This document shows positions 1-11,595 of a DNA stretch of 64,000 bases, piece after piece. Within the stretch, counting starts at the first letter, position 1; every line of letters begins with the position of its first letter. The position numbers were made by a program, and so were the translations under genes. Where the stretch lies: assembly GCF_021347895.1 (NCBI RefSeq), contig NC_067129.1:31037690-31101689 (forward strand), read 5' to 3'. This stretch comes from Acanthochromis polyacanthus (Eukaryota; Chordata; Actinopteri; Pomacentridae). The notes under the pieces are model-generated. The model did not search any database. It was not told where the DNA came from and was given only the letters and a program-made list of their open reading frames with translations.

Positions 1-376
1 ACAAGAGAAGCACTCATCACAAATGATTAGTTTAAGAAGCATCGGAAAGTTGATAATCCAACATTACATTTTTTTTGTCTCCGATAAAGGGTTTAAGTTT
101 GGTGATTTTTTTTTGACAGATGAAACCCTTTTAAACCTGACATTGGGTTTTGGGATTTGAAGGGCACTTTGATATTTTGGTTATTATCATTACAAATATG
201 CACTTTTGATTTGACTTTTTAACAAGGACTTAAAATTAATCTCATATTAGATTTTTAGAACCAACATGGACCATTTCAGAACCAGTTTATTTAACTTTTG
301 CAGTGTAAATTTGGACCTTAATGCTAAGTTTTGTTGCAATGAGATTCATTTCTGCTGAAAGGATAGTTTAACATAC
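1..376. other. AT-rich sequence, nothing recognised
   Basis: No coding signal, repeat or RNA gene is recognisable. The sequence is AT-rich with several T runs. Confidence 0.5.
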
Positions 377-540
377 CTCTTCTCCCCTGCTGGAGGCTGA
401 TGGTGGAAACTACAGAGGATGATGGCACCATTTCCTCCACTTTGTCTCCAGCTGGTTCACTGCTCTTCCCTGAACTCTTGTATTTTTCATAACTTAGCAT
501 CTTGTTGGTGCAGCGGTTCATGTTCAGAGGCATCCTGAGG
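377..540 (-). CDS. possible minus-strand coding exon, unrecognised
   Basis: An open frame reads leftward from an ATG at 533 (MPLNMNRCTNKML...) and includes a serine/valine-rich stretch (PSSSVVSTISLQQGRR). It reaches a plausible donor at 376-371, AGAAGAG followed by GTATGT. Just upstream on the minus strand is an acceptor-like CCCTCAG that would place the exon start near 534. I recognise no domain or family. It could pair with the minus-strand frame at 622-876, but I found no good donor joining them. A chance ORF is equally likely. Confidence 0.2.
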
Positions 541-621
541 GCTTAAAGTTTAAAATCACAGCAGCTGTAAATATTTAAGGTTAGAAATAGGCGGCTGCTG
601 CATCTTGACAGTCGGTGGCTT

Positions 622-876
622 TTAAAGGGTTGTGTGAGGACAGAATCTCCCATGTGGAATCTGTCCGTCCCGTGAACTGTACTGAACGATCGTTTCATAT
701 CGGGGCATTTGAGGTTGAGTTTGTTGTTGGCATGGTGTTCCTGCTGAAGGTGTTGATGGACTTTGGGCAGTGGAGGTGGTAAAGCTGGTGTCGGGGTGGG
801 ATTTCCTGACGGGAACATTCAGTTCTCTGACAGTGACCAGTGTGACCTTTGGCACCGGACACAAGTTTCCATTCAT
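622..876 (-). CDS. possible minus-strand coding exon or short ORF, unrecognised
   Basis: An 84-codon open frame begins at an ATG in good Kozak context (CACCATGAA). The product is hydrophilic, Pro/Ser/Thr-rich and then Gln-rich, with no recognised domain. Directly upstream on the minus strand are an acceptor-like GAGTTCAG and, about 30 bp away, a TATAAATA match near 910-918. That allows either an internal exon or a promoter with a very short leader. A second overlapping minus frame (543-818) is also open, which weakens the case for either. Treat as hypothetical. Confidence 0.2.
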   Translation of the reverse strand: MNGNLCPVPKVTLVTVRELNVPVRKSHPDTSFTTSTAQSPSTPSAGTPCQQQTQPQMPRYETIVQYSSRDGQIPHGRFCPHTTL

Positions 877-1490
877 GGTGCTGAACTCAACAACAAGCTG
901 CCACTTATTTATTTATAGTGTACCGATGCACTTTCACATGCACATCTGTTTATTGTCTTATAGCTTACCTGAGCTTAAATGTAATTGTCTTAACAGTGTA
1001 GCATGGGTAATTACGCTGTTTAAATTTATAATATCTTAAACTAGGGACTGAGATCTGAGACGTTTATTATTCATCATTCTTATAATAAAATATATTTTAT
1101 TTAGGTATTTCAAACTTAAGTTTAAAAAAAACCTTTTGACTGGTAGTGTACACTAAGGACTGAGAAGCACTGACAATAGGTTGTAAGTTTAACCTTTGTA
1201 AGTAATTTCAGGACACGTGTCACTAATAATACTGATGACTGCACATCAAGGAATAGTACCTGCCAATACAATCCCAGTGCGATACCATTGCCATAGATTA
1301 TTACACTGAAATTATTTAAATCCATCTGGTTATCTGCTTGATAATTGCATTAAGAATATTTGCTCGTTTTCACACTGTAGGATTAATAAAGACGTATCAT
1401 ATTTCTGCTTACAAGTTGTTCCTGAATGTTCTGTAGGTGTTCAGGAACCTTGTTGTAAAGCTCCAGTTGGACACTGTCTGAAATGTACTA

Positions 1491-2261
1491 TTAGAGGGTA
1501 AATGTAGTGTTAGAGGGCAAATGTAGTGTTAGAGGGTAAATGTAGTGTTAGAGGGTAAGTGTACCATTAGAGGGTAAGTGTACTATTAGAGGGTAAATGT
1601 AGTGTTAGAGGGTAAATGTAGCGTTAGAAGGTAAATGTAGCGTTGGAGGGTAAATGTAGAATTAGAGGGTAAATGTAGCGTTAGAGGGTAAATGTAGCGT
1701 TAGAGGGTAAGTGTAGAATTAGAGGGTAAATGTAGCGTTGGAGGGTAAATGTAGCGTTAGAAGGTAAATGTAGCGTTAGAGGGTAAATGTAGCGTTAGAA
1801 GGTAAATGTAGCGTTAGCAGGTAAATGTAGCGTTAGAGGGTAAATGTAGCGTTAGAAGGTAAATGTAGCGTTAGAGGGTAAATGTAGCATCAGAGGGTAA
1901 ATGTAGTGTTAGAAGGTAAATGTAGCGTTAGAGGGTAAATGTAGCGTTAGAAGGTAAATGTAGCGTTAGAGGGTAAATGTAGCGTTAGAGGGTAAATGTA
2001 GCGTTAGAGGGTAAATGTAGCGTTAGCAGGTAAATGTAGCGTTAGAGGGTAAATGTAGCGTTAGAAGGTAAATGTAGCGTTAGAGGGTAAATGTAGCGTT
2101 AGAGGGTAAATGTAGCATTAGAAGGTAAATGTAGCATTAGAAGGTAAATGTAGCGTTAGAGGGTAAATGTAGAATTAGAGGGTAAATGTAGCGTTAGAGG
2201 GTAAATGTAGCGTTAGAAGGTAAATGTAGTGTTAGAGGGTAAATGTAGTGTTAGATGGTAG
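1491..2261 (+). repeat. 19-bp minisatellite, about 41 units
   Basis: The unit is TTAGAGGGTAAATGTAGCG with variants at a few positions: GAGGG, GAAGG or GCAGG, and GCG, GTG, GAA or ACTA at the junction. The first unit starts at 1491 and the last at 2251, exactly 40 periods of 19 bp. The left flank (ACACTGTCT then AAATGTA) and about 85 bp of right flank (CCACAAGCTCTAAA... to 2345) match a region near 37090-37200 that holds only about one unit. The array therefore looks like an expansion inside a pre-existing dispersed repeat. Confidence 0.95.
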
Positions 2262-2543
2262 GATGCACTGTGGCTCCACAAGCTCTAAAAGACATAGAAA
2301 ACCTGTATTCTTTACATGCATGTCAGTAAATGTACAGCAGATCACTAGATTAAAACCAAATTAGGATTCACTAAACCTTGATTTTTTTATGGTGTTTTAC
2401 TAATATCCCATTTTCACTAAAGTGTCTGCAACCTGCTTCCATCTTTATGTTCTGTACCTTTCTGTACAGTTTCTTTCTGTTGTATCCTAATCACACAACA
2501 CTGTTCCATATATTCAGCTACTCCCTAGGCCTTGTAATAACAG

Positions 2544-2620
2544 CGCAGGTGCAGCTAATGGCATCAACGGATGCACAGGTGTACCTGATAACACTGATGG
2601 TAGCACAGGTGTAGCTAATG
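2544..2620 (+). repeat. 30-bp tandem repeat, about 2.6 copies
   Basis: CACAGGTGTACCTGATAACA-type units start at 2544, 2574 and 2604 and are diverged from one another. The motif (CAGGTGTANCTAAT) resembles a short tandem repeat I have seen in other fish sequence. No coding role is seen. Confidence 0.6.
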
Positions 2621-4627
2621 TATTGGCCTAAGTGCATCAATTACATCTGTGAAGCAGCTATGGAAGTTATGGCAGCATCCCAACATGATATGTTTAGTTA
2701 AATTATCACCAGAGTCCACCTGTGTCCTCTACCACAGCCCCAGAGAACTCCTCTTTCCCTTGTATCTGGTATTAGTTTCACTCATTGTTTCTTTAACTTT
2801 ACAATATTTAAGAACTTGCCCATCACAGCCTTCAAAAGACAAGCTTTATTCCAGATTAAATTACCTTTTATGGAGGGATTGTGCATTTTTCCATCAGTGG
2901 AAGTCAGAGTTTCAAAAGTGAAAAAACAAAACAAAACAAGAAAACCATAATACTAACATTCTGGCATTTGGGACGCCAAAAAGTACTGTAAAATAATGGA
3001 AAAATAATCACTGTATAAATACAGTAATTTCCCGTGATTTAAATGTATTTAGTAATCTTAATATTACATGACATCATGTGTAAAAACATTCAGACATTAA
3101 AAAACCCATTGTGAATGTATTTTATTGTCAAAATTTTAAATTTTTGGCAAGGAAAAGAGAAATTATAAGGCTGCAGTTTTATGTAATTTACGAGTACACA
3201 TACAATTTATTTTTTAGTATTTGTGTATTCACAAATATGTATTTCAAACTATGGGCAAAATCTGCAAAGTAAAACAAAGAAAATCTGTATTTTTTTCTTG
3301 TTGTTGCCAAACTGTACCCTTACACTGTATAGAAAATAATAAGCATTATTATAATAAATCTGCCAGCAAAATGCGCCAGAAAAATAAACTGAAAAGTATA
3401 GAATGCTGCTATGTTTAAAACCTGAAAAATACAATAATCAATAAATAATAACAATATTAACTAAAAATAAAATTAAGAAAAACAAGTGAAAAAATGTAAT
3501 TGCTGGAAAATATTTCTATTATAATCAAAAGTATATGTATATTTTTAAAAACAAAGTATACACACAACAACAGGTGTACTATACCATGTGTCCAAGACAA
3601 TAAAAAAGTTTTTCTTATCAAAACAATGACAGAACCTTTATAATTTAATTGGGCAAGTTAGTAGATTGATAATAAATGAAACGTCGAAGTTACTACTTGT
3701 GATCTAACATACAGATTCTAAAAGTGTATTGAAACTGTGCATTAAAACATTACAAAGACATTAATCTCACTAACATACAGCGGGCGTGGTCGGTAGATTG
3801 ATCTGCTGCAGTAAATACCAAAGCCTTGATGATAATTCAACTCTTTGTGCTCACGGTGAGGTTTTTGAGAGCAGAAATTGGCCTCAGCAGCTCCATGTTT
3901 AGCTCCTTTAGCTCCACGCTTGGACTTCTGTCAGAGGAAGTCGGACCAGCAGTGGCCAACTGTCACTCTCGGTGTTTAGAGGAATGTTGGAACAATGATG
4001 CCGCTGAAAGCCTGGTAATAACATCTCTGAACACAGTGCCAGGGGCTCTGCTGACCCCTGGCACCGGCCCCGGGTTTCATCCACTGGCCAGAACAGAACA
4101 ACAGAAAACACTTTATTTATAGCGGTGAGTCAACAAGTACAGTTGGATGGGTCATTCGAGGGCCGTCCAAGAGAGATAAGTCCCCCGCTGAGCTCCGTTC
4201 AGCTCATCTGCCAGACTTTCTGTTTGTTTTCTAGCAGCTATTCCACTTTGGAGCTGACAGTAAGCGGACACTGCACTCATAAATGCTGTTTAAAGCTAAA
4301 ATCAGCACAGTTAGAGTACAGTTCTGTCCGAACACACTCCTCTACAGCTGGCAGTTCATCAGAGACAAACCCCAGCTGACAGCACGCTAATGTCCAGGCT
4401 TTAGCGTGGAAACTACGGATGAACTCCAGAAGAAGATAACAAGATAGCAAAGCCAAAAGCCATCCGTCAAGTAAAATCTCCCAACAGCCATTTGTGCTTG
4501 TTGTATCAGCAGCAGTCGAGACAGAGCTGAAGGGGCATTTAGTGGCAAACAGCTTCAGTTTATCAGCTAACTGGACGCCAGTTGGTGCTTCAAACGTCAC
4601 TCTCTGTTCTCGATTTTTTTGTTAAGT
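2621..4627. other. non-coding; AT-rich then GC-richer block
   Basis: 2900-3750 is strongly AT-rich with short A/T runs. 3820-4600 is GC-richer and holds several short open frames on both strands. None has a recognisable domain, and the frames overlap each other, so none is called as a gene. Confidence 0.4.
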
Positions 4628-5060
4628 TCCTCAGTTTTATTCCAAATTTGGACAGGCTCTAGACTGAAACAACCCCAGATGGTCACTGATCCACCCACAT
4701 GTTCTATTGTAGGGGCAGACAGTTTGGTTTGTTGGCTTCAGGCTTCCTCCAAACCAGTAAGTTCACTAGAGTGAGCATCAACTGAAAACTGGATTCATCA
4801 CTGAAAAGAACCTTAACCCAATCATCAATGGTCCAATCCCAACCTGGGCTTTCCTCTGCCTTTCCTTGATGAAGGGCTTCTTCCTGCCCTGTGTGACTTC
4901 AGACCAGCTTCAAGAAGTCGGCTTCGAACTCTACTGCCGAACAAATCCCATTTCTCCACAGTGTTCACTGAATTTTAAGGTCCCTGGAGGTCTGATGATG
5001 ACTCCTGAGACAGGAACAGATGAGTGACGGTCATCTGGTGGGTAGACAGATGCTTGCGAC
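4628..5060 (-). pseudogene. degraded Tc1-like transposase fragment
   Basis: Read on the minus strand this gives broken pieces typical of a Tc1/mariner transposase. A WTIDDWVKVLFSDESSFQ-type block around 4785-4840 contains the first catalytic Asp. It is followed by VWRKPE and a decayed version of the usual HGGGSVMVWGCFS box. In-frame stops and frame changes interrupt it, and neither terminal inverted repeat is clear. It is a relic of a family distinct from the intact element at 19285-20919. Confidence 0.7.
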
Positions 5061-5087
5061 CAACTAGCACTTTGGTAGTATTGTGTT

Positions 5088-5187
5088 GGGCTTGATTGTT
5101 TGTCTGTATATGTAGCCCTGTGATAGACTCGACCTGTCCACAGTGTCCCCTGCCTTCGCCTTAAGTTAGCTAGGCTCCAGCTGACTC
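5088..5187 (+). repeat. SINE family A fragment (middle part)
   Basis: This is the sense-strand middle of the SINE seen in antisense at 28091-28326 and 41393-41737. Shared landmarks are TGTAGCCCTGTGATAGAC, GACCTGTCCA, CCTTCGCCTTAAGT and GGCTCCAGCTGACT. Both the tRNA-like head and the 3' tail are missing. Confidence 0.65.
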
Positions 5188-5223
5188 AGATTTTGGAGGT
5201 GATCCGGATCACCTCCAAAATCT
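5188..5223. repeat. perfect 36-bp palindrome
   Basis: The left half, AGATTTTGGAGGTGATCC (5188-5205), is followed with no spacer by its exact reverse complement (5206-5223). The symmetry breaks at both outer bases. It sits where a SINE fragment meets another dispersed repeat. Confidence 0.95.
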
Positions 5224-5372
5224 AATCGATTGTTACTTTTGCTCTTCTGGACATTCTGTAAAAATCTGGTGAAAATCCGTCCATGACTTTTTGAGTTATG
5301 CTGTTAACAGACAAACAGACAGACAGACAGATGGCCTGGCGGAGGTCTGCGCTCTCCGAGTGCTTTTCGAGT
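5206..5372 (+). repeat. dispersed repeat with (ACAG)n core
   Basis: The segment contains GAAAATCCGTCCATGACTTT, an ACAGACAGACAG run near 5310-5330 and GGCGGAGGTCTGCGCTCTC. I recognise this wording from a dispersed repeat common in fish, probably the 3' end of a retroelement, but I cannot name the family securely. Confidence 0.5.
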
Positions 5373-5382
5373 TGCAACTGCT

Positions 5383-5511
5383 CCTGATGGGTCGTGGTTA
5401 GCACCTTGCATGGCAGCTTCTGCCATCAGTGTGTGAATGGGTGAATGTGATGAATAATGTAAAGCGCTTTGGGTATCTGTCAGGTATAGTAAAGCCCCAT
5501 ATATAAATACA
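5383..5511 (+). repeat. SINE family B, 3' portion
   Basis: Sense-strand match to the fuller copy in antisense at 21473-21706. Shared landmarks are CTCCTGATGG, TTAGCNCCTTGCAT, CATCAGTGTGTGAATG, AAAGCGCTTTGGG and ATATAAATACAGACCATTT. The tRNA-like head is missing (5' truncation). Confidence 0.7.
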
Positions 5512-5512
5512 G

Positions 5513-5727
5513 ACCATTTCTTCTAGCTGGAAACAGCAGATTTTTAATGGAATATCTCCATAGGGGTACAGAGGAACATTTCCAGCAACCATCACTCCTG
5601 TGTTCTAATGCTACATTGTGTTAGCTAATGGTTAGCACATAATAAAAAAGTGGGATAAAAGTGGGAGTTTTCATGGAAAACATGGAATTGTCTGTGTGAC
5701 CCCAAACTTTTGAACATTAGTGTACAT
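5513..5727 (+). mobile_element. hAT-like MITE, 5'-truncated copy
   Basis: The sequence from GAATATCTCCATAGGGGTAC to CCCCAAACTTTTGAACATTAG is nearly identical to the right part of the copy at 32653-33018. It abuts the SINE B 3' end directly, which suggests that one element inserted into or recombined with the other. Confidence 0.75.
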
Positions 5728-7712
5728 AACTATATTACATTAGTTTTTTAAAGTGCTTTGACCAATGAAACCGAATGCCCAGAAGGGAACATTACAATTT
5801 CAAGGAAGTTAAAACACAATGACAACAGGCACAACAATGCAATATGTCAGTATTATAGTCATTTAAAGCCACAACTGCTGAGTATTCTCCAGTAAAGAAT
5901 TAAGATTGACTTTATTAATTCACCTAAAAATGCTAAATATTAAGATTAACACCCACTGACATAGCGAAAAGTCTAAGCAAAAAAGCAAAATGACTGAAAA
6001 TGCATATTTTTCTGTCAATATTTAAACAGTTTCTTGATTAAAAATGTATGTAAAATGTAAAATCCACGTACCTAAACTCATACTGATTATCAGATCAAAT
6101 ATTCCACTTTTTCCATTAACTGTAATTGTTCCGTTTTTTTAAGGGTTAGGATTCCTGAAGATATTAATTTATTTAAAAATGTGCTACTTTGGCCCTGAGT
6201 GGTTAGACATCACAAGTAACAGCAATGAAGGGCAAATGTTAAAAAGGATTTTTATTTTCACTCTAAATAAATATAAAATATCAGTTTACTGATCTTCTTG
6301 AATGCTAATAATCAGTATTAACCGCCTGAAAAAACACAAATCAGTCAGCCAGAACAGCAACGACCTTTTCAGCTTTGGACTACAATCACAACTGTAGATG
6401 TTTCTCTGGCATTACAAACACACTGTGTGGAAACAAACTGCTGATTTACACCATTAAAACTCCACAGCCTCCTGACAAAAGCAGTCGTTTTACTCTGAGC
6501 CTCTTCAGCTCTTTGCCTCACACAGAACAGGTCACAGAGCAACAAAACAATGATGTGAAAGTGGACAAAATGCAGCGAATTGCTTCTTACAACATCTTCT
6601 ATTCACTGAAAGTTGACATTATGTCAGTGGCGTTTCGGTGAAAGTGGCACCTTTCGCTTAAAGAAACAAAGACTGACTGGATGTTAGAAAAATAAAAGGT
6701 GACACATCCACACATCACCTGAAATAACGTTCACATTTCTCACATTTCTCAGATGTTCGAAGTTTTACACCTGTAACATTTCAAGTCTTGTCACTTAGAT
6801 CGCTTCCCTCCGTACACAAAATCTGAATATCCTGAACTCTTTGAGTTGGTGCTTTACAGAGAAATGAAGAGTTTCTGTGCCACAATTGTGAAAGTAAATA
6901 AACTCGCTGCATTTTGTATGAGTTGAAGACGTGCCACCGTTTCAACAATCTCTCTATGAAGACGTCAGAAAGCCTTATTCTTGCATTGACAAGCGGCTAA
7001 AATAAAACTCGAGGGAGATGTGAATTAAATAAATTTGACTCGTCTAAATCCGCAGACTCCTCCGCACGAAGATAAGAATCATTTGTCACAAACAAGCGGC
7101 AGATATGGAGTATGATTGGCAGGAAAACAAGGGCCCGAAAACCCTGCCAGCTTATCCAAACGTTGGTTTTAGGAGTCCTCGTAAAGACTCTCCGGATGAA
7201 CGGAGCGTGGACGGTCCATTAGCTCACATCACTGAGCGCTAATAAAGAGCAGCTCTAATCAGATTCCCAATAAATGGGCAGTGAAAACCGTGTTTGACTT
7301 CAGATCTGTGGCTGCCAAATCAAACAGTCCACCAAAAGAAGAAGAAACCAGGTTTTTCTTAGCAGGAATGACGGCTGTAACGTTCCTGCTGTTAGGGGAT
7401 TAGTTGTGATATGTAAATTAAGTCATACATAGCTACTTGTGTAGTGGAAAGAAAACGGCATCATTCTGATTCCAAAAACCGCAGAGCAGATGTTTGTCTC
7501 GCTGGCAGAATTCATGAGTCAGATTTCTGTATTTACTCGGCCTGTTTCTCTGGAAAAAGCAGCTTAAGACACAAAGTGGTATTTCCAACACTTAGTTTCA
7601 GAGAAATACGGCACTGTTAGAACGTAAAAAGACTCAGAGGATTTCTGAAAAATGTCATCCCATTGTGTCTGCGCCGGATAAAGAAACTGAGTCAGTATTT
7701 GGTTGAATTATA
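5728..7712. other. non-coding, no gene seen
   Basis: AT-rich to about 6300, then a mixed-composition stretch. The block at about 6930-7320 is not repeat-like and has a run of homeodomain-type ATTA motifs, so it could be a conserved non-coding element; this cannot be tested from one sequence. Confidence 0.35.
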
Positions 7713-7905
7713 TTTAGGGCTGAGTACCGAACTTCGGTTCTTTAATGGCACCGACCGAAATGTTTCGGTAGTAATGAGTATCAAAATAAGCCTCGTCTTT
7801 CGGTTCCATGTTCCGGTACTTATCACGTGATTATGATAAAGCAAACCTGTGATTGGCTGTAACATTACACGTGATTGCGGCAAGCCGGAAAAAAACATGC
7901 TGTGA
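7713..7905 (+). repeat. DNA-transposon terminus-like repeat
   Basis: It starts TAGGGCTGAGTACCGA and carries repeated TTCGGT / CCGAA motifs and TCACGTGATT. This resembles the end of a hAT-type non-autonomous element. I found no matching inverted right end nearby, so limits and class are uncertain. Confidence 0.4.
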
Positions 7906-10234
7906 CACCGCAATGTATAAACCACAATATCTCAGAAACCATTAAAGATAAAAGCCTGAAATTTTCACCGTTATTCCGCATCATGTTGTTGATTCATGAT
8001 CTAAAATATTGGACAAGTGGATAAAATTATCTCTGATTATGACTGAGTTAAAATATGAAAAATCCTGTTTTGAGCACATAGTAACAAAAATATTAACACT
8101 GCAGAAGTCAACTAGTGATATTTTCTGAGCCATATTTAGCTGCATGTCACAGTAGTGCAAAAGAAAATCATGGATACCTTTTAATGTAAAATACTTGGTT
8201 GCATAAATGAAAAGAAAGTTATTTTCATTGAACTTTCACAACTGATGGAGCAGGTTTGACCAGTTGTACCACAAAAACAAGCATACTGCTGGATAGTCCG
8301 AGTAAAACAGAATTTCCAAATGGTTAAAACAGAGAAAGACTGATCAATAACATGATGAGAAACAACAGTCAATATTTCAGGCTTTTATCTTTATTAGTTC
8401 CTGGGACATTAACAAAAACATGCCAAAAGTGGGTCAATGGACAAGCTTTTAAAAATATTTGTTTTCAGAAAGTATTTGATATATCAGTCTAAAATGTCCT
8501 TCATATATGTATAAATATCCGTTTTATGCTATAAAAATTTCAGAGATTTGGTCAGAAATTGTTCTTAAAGTGTGATGATTTGAGATGGAATAACTGAAAC
8601 ACTCAACAACCCATTGCTATTTTGAAACTAAGGGGACTAATCCAGTAAAACAGGTTACTGCAGTAGATAAATAGGGCTGGTTGTTGTATACCAACACTTT
8701 CTATTGCTAGTTTTGAAGCCTAAGTAGCTTTGGGGCTACAGAAAGCCAACTGAATGCTATCTTTTGGTGCCACACAAACACAGATGAAGTAACAGGTCTT
8801 GCAGAGTGAAAAGTTAGAGGAGGACCACAGTTCACGGTTTCCTGTCACCGCTGCATCGGAAATACCAGCGCCGAAGCCTCGGAGGCTGGATTCAGATTAG
8901 GCTTCGCACATTTGCACATTTTAAAAGCACAAATTGTACATTCAGAACCACCCAGAGCCAACAAGCAACTAGCAGCAGCAACAACAAGCAGCCAGTCGAA
9001 GCTGTAAAGAGTAAACACAACCACCCAAACTGTGGCTGCCTCAAAACCTCAAACACCACACAAAGGACGCACACGTACCGCACACACAGAACCTCCCATC
9101 CGCTGGGAGTATTGTTGGATTCTTCCTCCTCTGACGCCCGACAGGCTCTAGCTTGGGAAAAGGAAACGCAGTCTTGTGTAACCTTGTACACAACAGAGAG
9201 TGTTTGTGTTAGAGGTCGGCCTCAAACCAAGCTTTAATTCTCATTTCTGCAGTCGCCATCTATTCAGATCCTCACCGAAGGCGGCCTGTGAGTTTGGACA
9301 GACTCACTTTAATACATGAATAAATACAGAAGTTGTGTGCATTTTATCAGGAACCTCCGCACAGATGCTTATCCAACATGCCAATCACGTAGCGGTATGA
9401 AATCCTGCAGATTAAAGCGCCATGATGTTGGAGAAAACTGACAATCTGAAAATATTTCAAACTTTTTCAACACATAACTTGAATCTCTTGATTTAGGCAG
9501 GAATAGTCATTGTGTCAAATGATAAAGGGGCATAGAAAATGAAAAACATTTAGAATAAAGCTGAAAAACACCATTTTACACCTTTCTCATATGGCGTAAT
9601 GGTAATAAAGGCCTCCCATGTTGTCTTTTTGCTTTGGACGTCATTCAAATGTGACTTTGCACTCATCCCACAGAGCTTTGTGCTGCTAATTTGATTGGTC
9701 AAACCTATTTTTGCCTTAAAAGCACAGCTGACAGAGAACTTCATCCAATTTTATCCTATCTGTGGCTGAAACATTTCCATATTTTCTGTCTTTTTGCAAC
9801 CAAATCTTAAAAAAAAAAAATCGGTGTATTCCGGAACCCTTAAATCAGAGTAGGAAATGTGCAAGTTTTCTTTTTGTACCAAGCAGATAACACTATCTCT
9901 ACGGAGCTTTTATTAGTTTTTTTGGGTTGTTGTTTTAATTTGTTTCTTGAAGAGTGAAGCCAAAGTGTCTGCCGTCTTGCACTAATGGAATCATTAGCAA
10001 CTGGAGTTTGCATAGTTGTAACCAGGAATTGAAATGTGATATTTAAGTCTAAAGTTCTTGCCTCCTGACCAGCCCTTGATAACAACGTAAGAGCACAACC
10101 AGTAATGGGGGAAGCTGGTTGACATGTAATAAGCTGGCTAGCTAGCTAGCTTGCAACTTGAGTACATTTTTTTCCCCAGAATATGATAAGCAACAGTCTA
10201 AGACAATCAAGGTAGCAGCGGCAGGGCTACATTT
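7906..10234. other. non-coding, no gene seen
   Basis: No recognised exon, RNA gene or complete element. 8820-9300 is GC-richer; its 99-codon minus-strand frame (8892-9191) is a Cys/Leu/Val-rich ORF with no domain and is treated as chance. A short (GCTA)n run lies at 10136-10150. Confidence 0.4.
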
Positions 10235-10838
10235 TAGAAATGGAGTTGTATCTCTTCTTTTTGCCAATGATGTTGCTTTCTTAGATTCATCAAACCTTAA
10301 GTGCACAAGGAAGATTTGCAGCCAAGTGTGAAGCAGCCGGAATTAGAGTCAGCATGGAAACCAAGGGACTGCTAGCTCTGGGTTGGACTGAATTGCTGCC
10401 CCACGAGTCACGACTGATCAGAAAGTAAAGCATGAGATGGACAGACAGATTGGTGAAGCATCAGCAGTAATACAAATATTGTACCAGAACAGCCTTTCAG
10501 AAGACAACACTCCAACCTTCACCTATGGCCATGAGCTCTGGGTAGTGACCGAAGACATCAGATTGTATACACAAGCTGCCAAAATGAGCTTCCTCCATTG
10601 GGTAGCTGGGTTCAGCCTCAGAAGTAGGGTGAAGTGCTCAAAAATCCAGAGGGAGGTCAGAGTAGAGTCGCTTCTTCTTTGGGTCGACAGGAGCCAGTTG
10701 AGGTGGTTCAGGCATTCCATTAGGATGCCTCCTAGATGTCCTACATTGGAGGGCTAGCTGGTGGGATTACACATCGAGGTTTTGCTTAGCCTCTTCCCTG
10801 ACTATGAATAGGAAGCAGAAAAAGATGGATGGATGGAA
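10235..10838 (+). pseudogene. decayed LINE 3' end (reverse transcriptase C-terminal part)
   Basis: Broken plus-strand frames give an RT active-site remnant, LFANDVAFL, near 10256-10282, where the family norm is FADD. Next come MDRQIGEASAVIQ, TYGHELWVVTE, MSFLHWVAGFSLRS and RSQLRWF. It ends in an AAGATGGATGGATGGA tail. It aligns block for block with the younger copy at 52847-53416. Stops and frameshifts abound and the 5' part is absent, as expected of a truncated non-LTR retrotransposon. The GATG-type tail recalls RTE-clade fish elements such as Rex3, but the clade is not established here. Confidence 0.8.
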
Positions 10839-11388
10839 GTTTTGAGGGTGTGTACTCCCATTTAGGCTAGGCAGGAGGTGGGACTATGGGCCCTACTGGA
10901 CAGACTCTCATTGCACATGAGATGGATGAGATTGTGGAACTTGAGTACTATTGTAATTGTGCTGTGAAGCCAAAATGATGAGCTGAAAGAGCCTAAAAAT
11001 CTCTATTCAGCACAATCCTTCTTGCTTTGCTGAGAAGCTTTAGGATTGTCTCCTTAACAAAGACCTTAGACTACAGCCACATGTTCAACCATTTCGGACT
11101 TTATCAGCCCATTAAATACAGCTATCATTGCCATACATGTGGTCAGTAGGGACCTTCTCCACCTTCTAGTAGCCTCAGTTATCCTCCCATTGAGTGGAGC
11201 TCTGCTATTTTCTCATTTTATGGCAGTGGAGCCACAATTTTGCACTTAAAATGGAAACAAAGTCCCCATTTGGAGGTTGAAGGTCCAAATTAGTGGACTT
11301 TGAGTAAGGAGACTTGGGTTTGTGTCCAGTAATGAACCCTAAACACAGCTTTATTAGTTGGGTTATGTTCATTTTGTCGTTTATTGCT
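10839..11388. other. non-coding, no gene seen
   Basis: No recognised feature. ACAGCTTTATTAGTTGGGTTA near 11345 recurs as ACAGCTTTATTTCTTGGGTTA near 11594, on the far side of the MITE at 11389-11595. Confidence 0.4.
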
Positions 11389-11595
11389 ATAGACTAACGT
11401 TACTTTTTATACTGACAAATCAGTAAAGAAGAGATCTGTCAGAATCTGTCAGACCGGTCACCTGATAAAAAGGACACGTCATGACACATCGGATGACACT
11501 CTGAAGAAGACTGTAGGTGCAGTCCAAACATGTCAGCAAGGTAAAAACATCTTTTCTTAACTGATTTGTCTGTATAAAAAGTAACGTTAGCCTAC
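11389..11595. mobile_element. MITE with 42-bp terminal inverted repeats
   Basis: The left arm 11389-11430 (ACTAACGTTACTTTTTATAC... TCAGTAAAGAA) and right arm 11554-11595 are near-perfect reverse complements with a few mismatches. The 123-bp interior has no coding capacity and includes CTGAAGAAGACTG, a phrase often met in fish repeats. The superfamily is not clear. Confidence 0.8.

Noticed and set aside
1491..2261. Interstitial telomere-like or G-quadruplex array
   Set aside because: The unit contains TTAGAGGG, not TTAGGG, and has one GGG per 19 bp, which is too sparse for a stable quadruplex.
1491..2261. CRISPR-like repeat-spacer array
   Set aside because: Units are contiguous and have no unique spacers, and the surrounding genome is eukaryotic.
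8892..9191. 99-codon minus-strand Cys/Leu/Val-rich ORF as a membrane protein
   Set aside because: No recognised domain or splice context, and composition alone gives hydrophobic residues from CA-rich antisense repeats.
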